From Clostridia bacterium (GTDB lineage Bacteria; Bacillota; Clostridia; Christensenellales; CAG-138): a stretch of DNA of 64,000 nt. Shown in pieces: positions 9,112 through 17,296 of this stretch; within the stretch, counting starts at the first letter, position 1, and each line of letters begins with the position of its first letter. A program made the translations under genes and the position numbers. The stretch is from positions 1 to 64,000 of the forward strand of contig JAFWOT010000010.1 in the NCBI GenBank assembly GCA_017509785.1, written 5' to 3'. Under the pieces are notes generated by a model. That model saw only the letters and a program-made list of their open reading frames with translations, was not told the DNA's origin and made no database searches.

Positions 9112-9759
9112 TTAAGCTTTTGCGCGGCGCTCCTCCATTAGAGCGCGGTCATAGCCGAGAAAATACGGCTCCAGCTTCGGGTAGAATTCGAGGAATTTGG
9201 CTTTATCCGCGAACACCGCGTCACACCCGCGGTCGTCGTAGATGAGCAGCACGCACTCGTTCTCAAACGAAACGAAGCCTATATCGGGGTTGAAGCGGTC
9301 GTCGACGCAGAGCTTTATCAGCTTTTCGTTATCGAAGCCGCGCCCGTCTGAATAGCAGATAACGCGGTTATTGAGCACGCACCCGTCCCCGATCCCGAGC
9401 GCGGACCGCGTGCCGCGCAGAACATCATGCCGGTACCTGAGCTGATTGTCGAGGAGAAAGCGCGTCATCCGTGTGACGTCTTTGAGGTACCCCGCGTGAA
9501 CGCTCTCCGCCTCGCCGGGGAAGCCGAACTCCTCCCACGCCGGGCCGCCGCTCTCCGAAAGATCGGTCAGCCGGTAGTTGAAGGCGATCGCGTCCGGGCG
9601 GCCGTCAAAGAGCAGGGCGAATATTTCCCTCGCCCTTTTGAGCGCCGAGCGCTTTGAGCCCATCGAGAGCTCGCAGCGAAGCGAGAGCTCGTGCCTGTAA
9701 AAGAAGGGCGGGTAGTATTGAAAGTCCCTGTCGAGGAGGAGTTTTTCGATTTTGCTCAT
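9112..9759 (-). CDS. DUF3885-like hypothetical protein
   Basis: This is a soluble 215-residue protein with no signal peptide or membrane segment. The second half, with VLLIYDDRGCDAVFADK and the ending FLGYDRALMEER, resembles the DUF3885 family (YDDRG.D....DK ... DYDR) as I remember it; the function of that family is unknown. The N-terminal part contains a basic stretch KRSALKRAREIFALLF. The start at 9759 has only a weak ribosome site. It converges on serpin 2 with the REP-like palindrome between them. The assignment to DUF3885 would need a profile search. Confidence 0.6.
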   Translation of the reverse strand: MSKIEKLLLDRDFQYYPPFFYRHELSLRCELSMGSKRSALKRAREIFALLFDGRPDAIAFNYRLTDLSESGGPAWEEFGFPGEAESVHAGYLKDVTRMTRFLLDNQLRYRHDVLRGTRSALGIGDGCVLNNRVICYSDGRGFDNEKLIKLCVDDRFNPDIGFVSFENECVLLIYDDRGCDAVFADKAKFLEFYPKLEPYFLGYDRALMEERRAKA

Positions 9760-9790
9760 ACCGGTTATAAGAGATCGGAAGCCCCTTCGG

Positions 9791-10219
9791 TCAGTCCTCG
9801 GTCCACTTCCAGTTCGGAACGTCCTCCGGCGAGGCGCCGTGAAGGCCCGTGTAGATATTCATGTAGGGCGCTTCGGGGGAAGCCTCGTCATATACGACGT
9901 AGGTTGCGATGTTCGTAAAATACTTCTTCGCGTCCGGATAATCGGCGAAGGGATCGCCGGTGCTCGTTTCCGCGACGAGATCCTTCGTGCGGTCATACAT
10001 CACGTAGCCCTTCGGGGATACGCAGAGTATGTACCGCGGAACGTCCTTCACGTCGTAAACGACGTCGAATCTCATCGGCTCCGCTTCCAAATCGCGGACC
10101 CGCATCTTTTCGGCCACCGTCTCCTTCTCGGAGTCCTTTATCTCGGCGGTCGGGGCGGCGCAGCCGAAAACGAACACGGCAGAAATAACCGCAATGATAA
10201 TCAGCAATGCTTTTTTCAT
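9791..10219 (-). CDS. Small lipoprotein resembling the propeptide of the adjacent peptidase
   Basis: A 142-residue predicted lipoprotein. I start it at the ATG at 10219 (AAGGAG 7 bases upstream), giving a signal with lipobox VFGC. The mature part has the segment GYVMYDRTKDLVAETSTGDP then FADYPDAKKYF. This lines up with DYLIYCMDNDLVCEWGEGNP then YSDYLDEKKYY in the N-terminal region of the peptidase encoded just upstream (10233-11351). The two therefore share a domain, which in the peptidase sits where an inhibitory propeptide would be. A stand-alone propeptide-like lipoprotein could be an inhibitor or chaperone of that protease; this is inference. The stretches GDP-F-ADYPDAKKYF are conserved between both. 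Confidence 0.65.
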   Translation of the reverse strand: MKKALLIIIAVISAVFVFGCAAPTAEIKDSEKETVAEKMRVRDLEAEPMRFDVVYDVKDVPRYILCVSPKGYVMYDRTKDLVAETSTGDPFADYPDAKKYFTNIATYVVYDEASPEAPYMNIYTGLHGASPEDVPNWKWTED

Positions 10220-10232
10220 GTGTTCTCCTTTC

Positions 10233-11351
10233 TTAACTGTTCGGTATTGTGAAATAGTATCCATATGTAGCATATGAATAGGGGAGCCACAGGGTTTTAT
10301 GATAATATTTATTCTGTGCCATCGAAAGCATCATTCCGCCGCCATACCAACCCGTATGTACTAGCAACTCTTTCGAGTTATCGCTATTAGTTCTGCACCC
10401 GTAAACAACCATTGTATGCCAACTGTAATCACCGGCAATAGTCGACGTGATAAGCACAGGCCTGTTTGCAGTAATGTTATTTTTTATCGTGTTGTAGTTT
10501 GGAAACAACGTGTATGATACGGTCGGTCTGTCGCTTGCATTTGGTATCATAAACTGAAGGTAGTTGTTCAACGGATTCACTATACCGCTAGCATAGCTTG
10601 CTGTTCCCATGTTGTAATCATCAACTAAACGATGATGTAAATTATAGGCAGCAGGATAATGACCAGCAATGTAATTCTGACCCGACTGACTACTTGTTGG
10701 TATGCCATCATTAAGTAACTCGGAAGATTGGAGATTCGTAACTACGAACAAATTGAATTGTCGTTTAATATAGTTCAACGCAATTCCGCAAGCTACTGCA
10801 GAACAAGTACCGTCATCATTATACCCAAAGGATCTCCTGCGTATATAATTGTAGTTGTTTTCCAGATAATATGTATCAAAAGCACGTACGCTCTCATTTG
10901 TATCAGCCATAAATTCGTTATTTTTCATAACGTCTATATTAGACTGGTATCTGCCATTGCAAATATTGAAAAATCGCCCCTCTTTTTTTAGGCTGTTTTC
11001 TCCACCTCCAATGAAATAACACAATGGGCCTCCGTAGTACTTTTTCTCATCGAGATAATCTGAGTATGGATTTCCCTCTCCCCACTCACAGACAAGGTCG
11101 TTATCCATACAGTAAATCAAATAGTCTGTTTCAGTCACACTCATAACAAACCCGAGCTCGTCGTTTTCGTTATAAAGAGGATAAAAAGAGCACTCCTCTA
11201 ACCAGATGCCCCTATCCTTCATTTTAAGCTCGACAACCTTCTTTAGCGATTCGCTAATCGTTGAGTTAGCTGAGGTATCAATGTAGCTACCCATCATCAC
11301 CATCATCGAAAAAACAATTGACATAACAAGACTCATAACACGCTTAAACAT
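10233..11351 (-). CDS. Secreted C39/C10-like cysteine peptidase, AT-rich
   Basis: A 372-residue exported protein. The ATG at 11351 is preceded by AAAAGGAG; the signal peptide runs through residues 1-30 (SIVFSMMVMMGSYIDTSA). Residues 35-115 form a propeptide-like domain shared with the downstream lipoprotein. The catalytic part starts around DDGTCSAVACGIALNYI, whose Cys fits the nucleophile of C39/C10-type peptidases, and SWHTMVVYGC supplies the His. I cannot separate C10 (streptopain-like) from C39-like families without a profile. Base composition is clearly AT-rich compared with all neighbours, suggesting recent acquisition. It has its own perfect-looking promoter and may be cotranscribed with the lipoprotein 13 bases downstream. 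Confidence 0.75.
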   Translation of the reverse strand: MFKRVMSLVMSIVFSMMVMMGSYIDTSANSTISESLKKVVELKMKDRGIWLEECSFYPLYNENDELGFVMSVTETDYLIYCMDNDLVCEWGEGNPYSDYLDEKKYYGGPLCYFIGGGENSLKKEGRFFNICNGRYQSNIDVMKNNEFMADTNESVRAFDTYYLENNYNYIRRRSFGYNDDGTCSAVACGIALNYIKRQFNLFVVTNLQSSELLNDGIPTSSQSGQNYIAGHYPAAYNLHHRLVDDYNMGTASYASGIVNPLNNYLQFMIPNASDRPTVSYTLFPNYNTIKNNITANRPVLITSTIAGDYSWHTMVVYGCRTNSDNSKELLVHTGWYGGGMMLSMAQNKYYHKTLWLPYSYATYGYYFTIPNS

Positions 11352-11384
11352 ACAAATCTTTCTCCTTTTGTTTGATATACCTGT

Positions 11385-11413
11385 ATTATACAGTCTTATT
11401 TTAGAATAGTCAA
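11385..11413 (-). promoter_or_regulatory. Promoter of the AT-rich peptidase
   Basis: On the minus strand TTGACT (11408-11413), 17 bases, TATAAT (11385-11390), ending 34 bases before the ATG. Confidence 0.75.
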
Positions 11414-11482
11414 GCAATTATTTAAAAAAATTTCAATTATTTTTCTAAGAGTGAAATCCAATGGCGATTTCAACATTGAAGG

Positions 11483-12208
11483 TTACTCTGGAAATTCACT
11501 TTTTTCTACAAGCTTCGGCGCGAACCCCAGTGAATCAGCCGAGCAGAGATCGTAATCCACCCCGTTCAGTTCGCCCTTGAAGCCGACCGCCCAGGCAATG
11601 CTCCCGTGCAGATGCCCGTAGAGGCAGCGGGAAACGCCGTACTTTTCCAAGAGAGAGGTAAAGCCGGTGGGGTTGGCGTCCCGCATGACGGGCGGGAAGT
11701 GGAGCATAGCTATGACGGGCTTCGAGGCCCCGTCCCTTTCCGCGAGGCGCTTCGCGGCGGAAAGCGAGAGCTCCAGCCTGATGAGCTCGCGCTCGTAGAT
11801 CCTCCTGTCGTCGGCGGAGAAATCCGAATCGGAGGGCAGAAGCCACCCCCTCGACCCGCAGACGACGAACGGGCCCATATCGACGGCGTCGTTCTGTATG
11901 AGGAACATCCCCCCGGGCAGGGCCTCCCTCATGCGCGACAAGGAGCTCCACCAGTAATCATGGTTGCCGCGCAGCAGCACCTTCTTACCGGGGAGCTCCG
12001 AAATTGCCATAAGATCGGGCAGCGCGTCCGCAAAGCGCATCGCCCAGGAGATATCGCCGGGGATGAGGACGCAGTCGTCCTCGCCGACGGTCTCCCGCCA
12101 TGAGCCGAATATGCGTTCGCTGTGACCCGCCCAGTGGGGACCGAAAACATCCATGGGCTTGCCCGCGCCGCCGTCGAGATGCAAATCGGCTATGGCATAG
12201 AGATTCAT
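11483..12208 (-). CDS. Calcineurin-like metallophosphoesterase
   Basis: A 241-residue cytoplasmic phosphohydrolase of the calcineurin fold (similar to COG1768-type proteins). All metal-binding motifs are visible in order: DLH near the N terminus (AIADLHLD), GDISW, GNHDYWW, the His in MLHFPP, and GHLHG near the C terminus. The substrate cannot be told from sequence. AAGGAAAAGCAAATA precedes the ATG. The gene runs with the two minus-strand genes around it. Its first 11 codons and the bases beyond them are duplicated 219 bp upstream (12393-12427), see the separate entry. Confidence 0.85.
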   Translation of the reverse strand: MNLYAIADLHLDGGAGKPMDVFGPHWAGHSERIFGSWRETVGEDDCVLIPGDISWAMRFADALPDLMAISELPGKKVLLRGNHDYWWSSLSRMREALPGGMFLIQNDAVDMGPFVVCGSRGWLLPSDSDFSADDRRIYERELIRLELSLSAAKRLAERDGASKPVIAMLHFPPVMRDANPTGFTSLLEKYGVSRCLYGHLHGSIAWAVGFKGELNGVDYDLCSADSLGFAPKLVEKSEFPE

Positions 12209-12392
12209 TATTTGCTTTTCCTTTTTTTGTTTTTAATCAAGGGGCTCCATCACATCCAGCTTGCCCGCTTCAAAACACCATACCTCTTTACCTAATGCGA
12301 TATGTCTCGCGGAGCGGTTCGACCTGCTCTTATTATCGAGATCCCGCGGCTGTCGCGCCGCGGACGCGCTGACCCGCGCGGCTCCCTGCGGT

Positions 12393-12427
12393 CGCAGATG
12401 CAAATCGGCTATGGCATAAAGATTCAT
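12393..12427 (-). pseudogene. Duplicated 5' end of the metallophosphoesterase gene
   Basis: The bases encoding MNLYAIADLHL at the start of the phosphoesterase (12176-12208) recur at 12393-12427 with one mismatch in about 30. The copy opens a 64-codon frame (to 12233) that has no similarity to the enzyme after codon 11, so it is a broken partial copy, not a gene. The 180 bases between the copies contain GC-rich inverted repeats (CCGCGGC / GCCGCGG near 12345-12365) and no other feature. Confidence 0.7.
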
Positions 12428-12437
12428 ATAATCACTT

Positions 12438-12917
12438 TCAGCGGTGTTTCCTTTTCGCGGGGGTGAAGCCCTCGTCTATCTCGTCATCGTCGTCGGGCTC
12501 GTTGCCCTCGTCCTCCTCCATCTGCTCAAGGGAGAGGCCCTTCGTGAATTCGATCTCACCCTCCTCCTTGGGAGGCTCGGGCGCGGGCTCGTCGCCGAAA
12601 TCGACGTCGATCTCATCGGGCAGGGTGCCCATCGGGATCTCCTCATCGGGAAGCGTGACGTCCGTGACGACGTCGACGTCCTCATACTCCAGAGCGCCGC
12701 CCTTTGACTTTGTGCGGTTCCTCAGACGGATGCTCTCGCGGTAGCACTCGGCGCACAGCTCCTTGCCCTTTAAGGCGGGGTGCTCGCCGCACTCGATACA
12801 GACGGTCTCCTCCTCGCTTTCGTCGGAGAGCTTCGCGGAGCGCCTGCACACGTTGCAGAGCTTCTCGTCATCCTTAATATAATTAAGTTCACACCTGGGA
12901 CATTTCCTCAGACCCAT
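12438..12917 (-). CDS. Double zinc-ribbon protein with acidic tail
   Basis: A 159-residue soluble protein not recognised by name. The N terminus carries two cysteine knuckle pairs: CPRC...CNVC (residues 6-23) and CIEC...CAEC (about residues 40-58), the pattern of rubredoxin-like zinc ribbons. The remainder is strongly acidic (DVDVVTDVTLPDEEIP, EEDEGNEPDDDDEIDEG) and ends in a basic KRKHR, so it is probably disordered. Such proteins often bind nucleic acids or act as adaptors, but no function is claimed. It has its own promoter 53 bases upstream, close behind engB. Confidence 0.65.
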   Translation of the reverse strand: MGLRKCPRCELNYIKDDEKLCNVCRRSAKLSDESEEETVCIECGEHPALKGKELCAECYRESIRLRNRTKSKGGALEYEDVDVVTDVTLPDEEIPMGTLPDEIDVDFGDEPAPEPPKEEGEIEFTKGLSLEQMEEDEGNEPDDDDEIDEGFTPAKRKHR

Positions 12918-12970
12918 AACGATTCCTCCGGATCATGGTTCGGCATTAAGCCTCCCCGATATCGATACTT

Positions 12971-12999
12971 ATTATGCGCATCTATCCGCTGTATGTCAA
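12971..12999 (-). promoter_or_regulatory. Promoter of the zinc-ribbon gene
   Basis: Minus strand TTGACA (12994-12999), 17 bases, CATAAT (12971-12976). The -35 box is only 17 bases past the engB stop codon. Confidence 0.7.
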
Positions 13000-13016
13000 T
13001 AGGGTTTGAAAAAATA

Positions 13017-13631
13017 TTATTCTGCCGCCTCCGGGTCGACTCCGGCCTCCGGATGGACGACCGCTTCGATCCTTTGGAGGAGCTCCCGCCTGCCTTCGCC
13101 CGTTTCGGACGACCACGCTATTGCGTAGGGCGGAGCGCCAAGCAGCTTTGCCGCGGCGTTGGCCGCCTGGCGGCGCTTCGTCTTTGCGAGCTTATCCGCC
13201 TTCGTCGCTATGAGCGTGTAGGGGATGCCGTAGTAGATTATGTAGCCGAACATCTGCCTGTCGAGCGCGGTGGGCTCATGGCGGACGTCTATGAGCATGC
13301 AGATATGGCTGACGCGGCCGGAGGAAAGATACCCCTCCATGAGCCTGCCCCACTTCGCCTGCTCTTCCTTCGGGGCGGCGGCATAGCCGTAGCCGGGAAG
13401 ATCGACAAGGTAGAACTCCTCATTGAGGAGGAAGTAATTGATCAGCCGCGTTTTGCCGGGCTTTGAGGAGGTCTTGGCGAGCTTGTTCCTGCCGCAAAGG
13501 GAATTGATGAGCGATGATTTGCCGACGTTCGATTTGCCGACGACGGCTATCTCCGCGCACTTCGGCTCGGGAAGCTCGCTGCCAAGACCCGCGCTCGTTA
13601 TGAATCTGGCCGTGTTTACAGTAAAATCCAT
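13017..13631 (-). CDS. engB: Ribosome biogenesis GTPase YsxC/EngB
   Basis: An essential GTPase for assembly of the 50S subunit. The 204-residue protein has G1 GKSNVGKSSLIN, the switch region SSKPGKTRLINYF, G3 DLPGYGYA, G4 TKAD and G5-like AWSS, all in the order expected for YihA/YsxC. The length is typical. The gene is the last of a three-gene minus-strand run, starting 4 bases after the stop of the EIIC-like gene. The C terminus (VHPEAGVDPEAAE) is a short acidic extension. Confidence 0.95.
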   Translation of the reverse strand: MDFTVNTARFITSAGLGSELPEPKCAEIAVVGKSNVGKSSLINSLCGRNKLAKTSSKPGKTRLINYFLLNEEFYLVDLPGYGYAAAPKEEQAKWGRLMEGYLSSGRVSHICMLIDVRHEPTALDRQMFGYIIYYGIPYTLIATKADKLAKTKRRQAANAAAKLLGAPPYAIAWSSETGEGRRELLQRIEAVVHPEAGVDPEAAE

Positions 13632-13635
13632 GTGA

Positions 13636-14817
13636 TCAATCGAGAAGCTGATCGCCCTTTTTGATGAGGCCGATCTTCCTTAACAGTTCGGATATGCCGA
13701 AGGATATCGCCGCGGGGAGCACGATGTGCAGCGCAAGCACCTTCAGCGTGATGGAAAGCCACCCCTCGCCCATGCCGAGCATGGTTATGTAGGTGCCTAT
13801 CTGCCCGACGAAGCCGCAGGTGCCCATGCCGGCGTTGATGCCCGTGTTGAACATGGGCAGGAGCGTCGTCGAGATGGGGCCGAGTATCGCCGCCGCGAGC
13901 GTTGGCGGGATGAGTATCGCGGGGTGCCGCATTATGTTGGGGACCTGCAGCATGGAGGTGCCGATCCCCTGGCTGACGAGGCCGCCCCAGCGGTTCTCAC
14001 GGAAGGAGGCGACGGCGAAGCCGACCATCTGGCAGCAGCAGCCGACCGTAGCCGCGCCCGCCGCGAGCATGAGGCCGTGGCTCGTGTTGGCGTCCATCTC
14101 GGCGGTGACGACGAATATCATGGAGCATATCGCCGCGCTCGAAATGGGAGCCGTCAGTATAAGGCCGATCACGACCGAGATTATTATGCCCATGGGTATG
14201 GGGCTCATGTATGTCGCAAGGCCGATGACGCCGCCCAGCCAGCGCATGAACGCGCCGAGAGGAGCACCGAGCAGGTACCCTACGAGGCCGCCCGTCAGTA
14301 TCGAGACCGCGGGCACGACGAGGATATCCACCTTCGTCTTGCCCGAAACGAGGTTGCCGAGCTCCGCGCCGACGATGGCGGCGATATACGCCCCGACGGG
14401 GCCCGCTCCGCCCGCGCCGGAGGTATAGCCCACGGCGCCCGTAACGGCGGCGGAGAATATCGCGAGCGGCGATACCTTCATGCCGTGGGCGATGGCGATA
14501 CCGATCGCCGCGCCGACGACGTGCCCGTTCTGGGCGACGGCGACTATCGCCTTCAAGAAGGCGACGATATGATAGAGCAGGGCCGCCCCGAAGCCGGCTT
14601 CGGAGAGCATCCGGCGTATCGCCTCCGGCGCGGAGCCTGCGGCTGTGACGTTCTCATAGAGCTCCTTTATGGGGAGGGTCAGCAGGGTAGCTATCGCGCC
14701 GAATATGGTGCCTATGAGGAGCGTCGCAAACAGGCCCTTTGCCATCGCGCCGAGGGCGTCGATGAAGTACCTTTTAGCGTACCGTGAGATCCACGAAGTC
14801 TTTTTTTCGGTTTCCAT
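13636..14817 (-). CDS. PfoR-like EIIC family membrane protein
   Basis: A 393-residue polytopic membrane protein with about ten hydrophobic segments. Composition and motifs (GHVVGAAIGIAIAHGMKVSP, GAVGYTSGAGGAGPVGAY, NTGINAGMGTCGFVGQ) match the PTS_EIIC_2 family (COG3641, PfoR), annotated as sugar-type EIIC proteins or putative toxin regulators in clostridia. No EIIA or EIIB partner is next to it, so transport through the PTS is uncertain. It starts one base after the preceding gene ends, and engB follows in the same run. Confidence 0.75.
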   Translation of the reverse strand: METEKKTSWISRYAKRYFIDALGAMAKGLFATLLIGTIFGAIATLLTLPIKELYENVTAAGSAPEAIRRMLSEAGFGAALLYHIVAFLKAIVAVAQNGHVVGAAIGIAIAHGMKVSPLAIFSAAVTGAVGYTSGAGGAGPVGAYIAAIVGAELGNLVSGKTKVDILVVPAVSILTGGLVGYLLGAPLGAFMRWLGGVIGLATYMSPIPMGIIISVVIGLILTAPISSAAICSMIFVVTAEMDANTSHGLMLAAGAATVGCCCQMVGFAVASFRENRWGGLVSQGIGTSMLQVPNIMRHPAILIPPTLAAAILGPISTTLLPMFNTGINAGMGTCGFVGQIGTYITMLGMGEGWLSITLKVLALHIVLPAAISFGISELLRKIGLIKKGDQLLD

Positions 14818-14818
14818 C

Positions 14819-15769
14819 TCAGTTGCTGCCGGAGTCCTTCTGCTCCTTGTCGATGTCGGCGAGGACCTCGTCGAGGGTGGGCTCGGTGCCGTCGAACTCG
14901 AACGCGGCGGAGCTGGGCGCCTTGCCGTACTTGGAGCTCTCGGCCTTGTCGCGCTTCTGCTTATCGGTGAAGAGGCTGTTGACGACGGCTATGCCTATGA
15001 GCAGTACGAACGCGAGGCCGAGGCAGACGTACCTGGCGACGGTCGTCCACTCGAGATAGCTGAAGCAGATGGAGAGAACGGCGGCGGCTATGAGCGCGAG
15101 CCCCGAGAGTATGCCGGCCAGCAGGGCGAGCTTGCGGAAGAGGGGCTTTTTCTCATCCTTGATGAACTCGTCGCTGAACGTATTGCTCTTTCCGCGGATG
15201 GCGTTGACTATGAGGTAAATGCCGACGCCCGCGATGAGCAGCTCAATGATGCTGAAATTGAAGCGGGTGACCTGCGCCGTGTACTTGACCTCGCCGCCCT
15301 CGGCGCTGGGATCCGCAATGCGGACGGTGAAGCTGAACGCGTCGGGAGCGGGCTCGATGTTGATGACGTTCCCCTCATAGGAGAGGGCGGGCGCGTCGCA
15401 CTCGACGTCGATGAGGAGCTTGTCGCTCGTCTCGACGATCTTGTTGTTGGCCTGCTCATAGTAGCAGGCGACGACGCGGTACTTGTGGTTGACGAAGAGG
15501 GTCGCCCCCCCGGTGCAGCCGGCAAGCCCGGTGCCGCCGACTATATTGCCGTTCTCGTCATAGGGGACGAGGACTATCTGACGGCCGTTCGTCTGCGCGG
15601 CGGCGGTCTCCGTCACGGCGGTCTCCGTCACGGCGGTCTCCGTCACGGAGGCTTCGTCGGTCCCGGCGGGAGCCTCCGTCGGGGCTTCGGCGGCAAATGC
15701 GGCTCCGCAGAGCGTGAGGCAGAGCAGGAGCGCCATAATCAGCAGGGAGATCTTGCGAATGCGTTTCAT
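14819..15769 (-). CDS. Exported membrane protein with TETAV repeats, function unknown
   Basis: A 316-residue protein with a cleavable signal peptide (residues 1-27, ending AFA). A Thr/Glu/Ala-rich stretch with three TETAV repeats (a 15-bp DNA repeat at 15602-15645) follows, then an extracellular beta-rich domain (about 60-175). There are three membrane segments (about 178-195, 222-243, 252-272) and a cytoplasmic charged tail. I do not recognise the family. Adjacent to the PfoR-like protein with one base between, so they are cotranscribed and may work together at the membrane. The ATG has GGAG 7 bases upstream. Confidence 0.65.
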   Translation of the reverse strand: MKRIRKISLLIMALLLCLTLCGAAFAAEAPTEAPAGTDEASVTETAVTETAVTETAAAQTNGRQIVLVPYDENGNIVGGTGLAGCTGGATLFVNHKYRVVACYYEQANNKIVETSDKLLIDVECDAPALSYEGNVINIEPAPDAFSFTVRIADPSAEGGEVKYTAQVTRFNFSIIELLIAGVGIYLIVNAIRGKSNTFSDEFIKDEKKPLFRKLALLAGILSGLALIAAAVLSICFSYLEWTTVARYVCLGLAFVLLIGIAVVNSLFTDKQKRDKAESSKYGKAPSSAAFEFDGTEPTLDEVLADIDKEQKDSGSN

Positions 15770-15860
15770 GTTTGTTTCTCCTTTTCGGGATATCTTTGTT
15801 ATGGTCTCGGCGGCCGTGACCGGCTGCCGAAGCTTTGTTTTCGGATCCGTTCGGGGCGGC

Positions 15861-17279
15861 TCAGAGCTTCTTCAGCTTCGCGCCTTCGGGCGTGTCGACT
15901 ATCATGTAGCCCGCGGCCTTGACCTCGTCGCGGATGGCGTCGGCGGTCGCCCAATCCCTGTTCTTCTTCGCCTCGGCGCGCTTTACGAGGAGCGCCTCGA
16001 GATGAGCCGTGTCGTCCGCGGGCGGCGTTGCCGCTTCCTCCCTTATGAGGCCGAGGGAGAGCACGGAATCGTAAAGGGCGATTATTTCGAGCTTGGTCGC
16101 GGCGTTAAGATCGGCCTTCAGCACTTCGTAAAGCAGGGTGATCCCGAGCGAGGTATTGAGGTCGTTCCCGACGGTCTCAATGAATTTTTCTTTATATTCA
16201 TTGACCTTTTCGGGATCCGCCGCGCCGCCCTCCTTTTCGGCGGCGGCCTTGATCGCGGCGACCCTCGAGAGGAGCTTCGCGTATGCGGCGGATGCGTTGT
16301 CGAGCGTCTCGTAGCTGAATACGAGCTGCTTCATGTAGTGGCTCTGCAGGCAGAAGAAGCGGTAGGCGAGCGGGTCGTAGCCCTTCTCCTCGAGAACGGA
16401 GACGGTGAGAATGCCGCCCTTCGACTTCGACATCTTGCCCGATTTGTCATTGAGGTGCCTGGGATGGAACCAATGGCGGCACCATTCATGCCCGAGAGCC
16501 GCTTCCGACTGCGCGATCTCGTTCGTATGGTGGGGGAATATGTTGTCGACTCCGCCCGCGTGGATATCGAGGTATTCGCCGAGGTACTTCATGCTTATGG
16601 CGGAGCACTCTATATGCCAGCCGGGGTAGCCGTAGCCCCAGGGGGAATCCCAGCGGAGCTCCTGCTCGCCGAATTTCGAGGTGGTGAACCAGAGTACGAA
16701 GTCGGACCTGTTCCGCTTGTTGGCGTCCTCGGTGACGTCGTCGCGCACGCCGACCATGAGATCCTCCGCGTTATGCCCGGTGAGGCGGTAATAATCCTTC
16801 GCCTTGGAGGTATCGAAGTAGACGTTGCCGCCCGCCATATAGGCGAAGCCCTTATCGAAGAGCACCTGTATGAGGTCGATGAATTCCTTGATGCAGTCCG
16901 TCGCGGGGACGACGATCTCCGGCTTTTTGATGTTGAGCTTCTCACAGTCGGCGAAGAAGGCCTTGGTGTAGAAATCGGCGATCTCCATGGCGGTCTTGCC
17001 CTCGCGCTTTGCGCCCTCGAGCATCTTGTCGGCGCCGGTGTCGGCGTCGCTCGTAAGGTGGCCGACGTCGGTTATGTTCATCGCGCGCTTTACCTCGTAA
17101 CCCGCGAGCTCGAAGAGCTTCTGGAGGACGTCCTCCATTATATAGGTACGCAGATTGCCTATATGCGCGTAGTGGTAGACCGTGGGCCCGCAGGTGTAGA
17201 AGGTGAGCTTGCCGGGCTCGTGAGTCTCAACGGGCTCGACAGTGCGCGTCGCCGTGTTGTAAAGCTTTATCTGATACAT
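15861..17279 (-). CDS. cysS: Cysteinyl-tRNA synthetase
   Basis: Class I synthetase that charges tRNA-Cys. The 472-residue protein shows the zinc and HIGH regions (TFYTCGPTVYHYAHIGNLRT), GWHIECSAISMKYLG, DIHAGGVDNIFPHHTNE and the KMSKSKGG loop. The C-terminal DALR/anticodon part ends with EAKKNRDWATADAIRDEV, all normal. GGAGGT lies before the ATG at 17279. It is the last gene of the KamB-like/MutS-like/cysS run; no T-box leader is visible between them. Confidence 0.97.
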   Translation of the reverse strand: MYQIKLYNTATRTVEPVETHEPGKLTFYTCGPTVYHYAHIGNLRTYIMEDVLQKLFELAGYEVKRAMNITDVGHLTSDADTGADKMLEGAKREGKTAMEIADFYTKAFFADCEKLNIKKPEIVVPATDCIKEFIDLIQVLFDKGFAYMAGGNVYFDTSKAKDYYRLTGHNAEDLMVGVRDDVTEDANKRNRSDFVLWFTTSKFGEQELRWDSPWGYGYPGWHIECSAISMKYLGEYLDIHAGGVDNIFPHHTNEIAQSEAALGHEWCRHWFHPRHLNDKSGKMSKSKGGILTVSVLEEKGYDPLAYRFFCLQSHYMKQLVFSYETLDNASAAYAKLLSRVAAIKAAAEKEGGAADPEKVNEYKEKFIETVGNDLNTSLGITLLYEVLKADLNAATKLEIIALYDSVLSLGLIREEAATPPADDTAHLEALLVKRAEAKKNRDWATADAIRDEVKAAGYMIVDTPEGAKLKKL

Positions 17280-17296
17280 TTATTACCTCCGTTTTT

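Noticed and set aside
12233..12427. 64-codon frame starting MNLYAIADLHL
   Set aside because: Only the first 11 codons match the phosphoesterase; treated as a broken duplicate, not a gene.
15861..17296. T-box or other leader for cysS
   Set aside because: Only 17 bases separate cysS from the upstream gene in the same operon; no leader fits. The same holds for serS.
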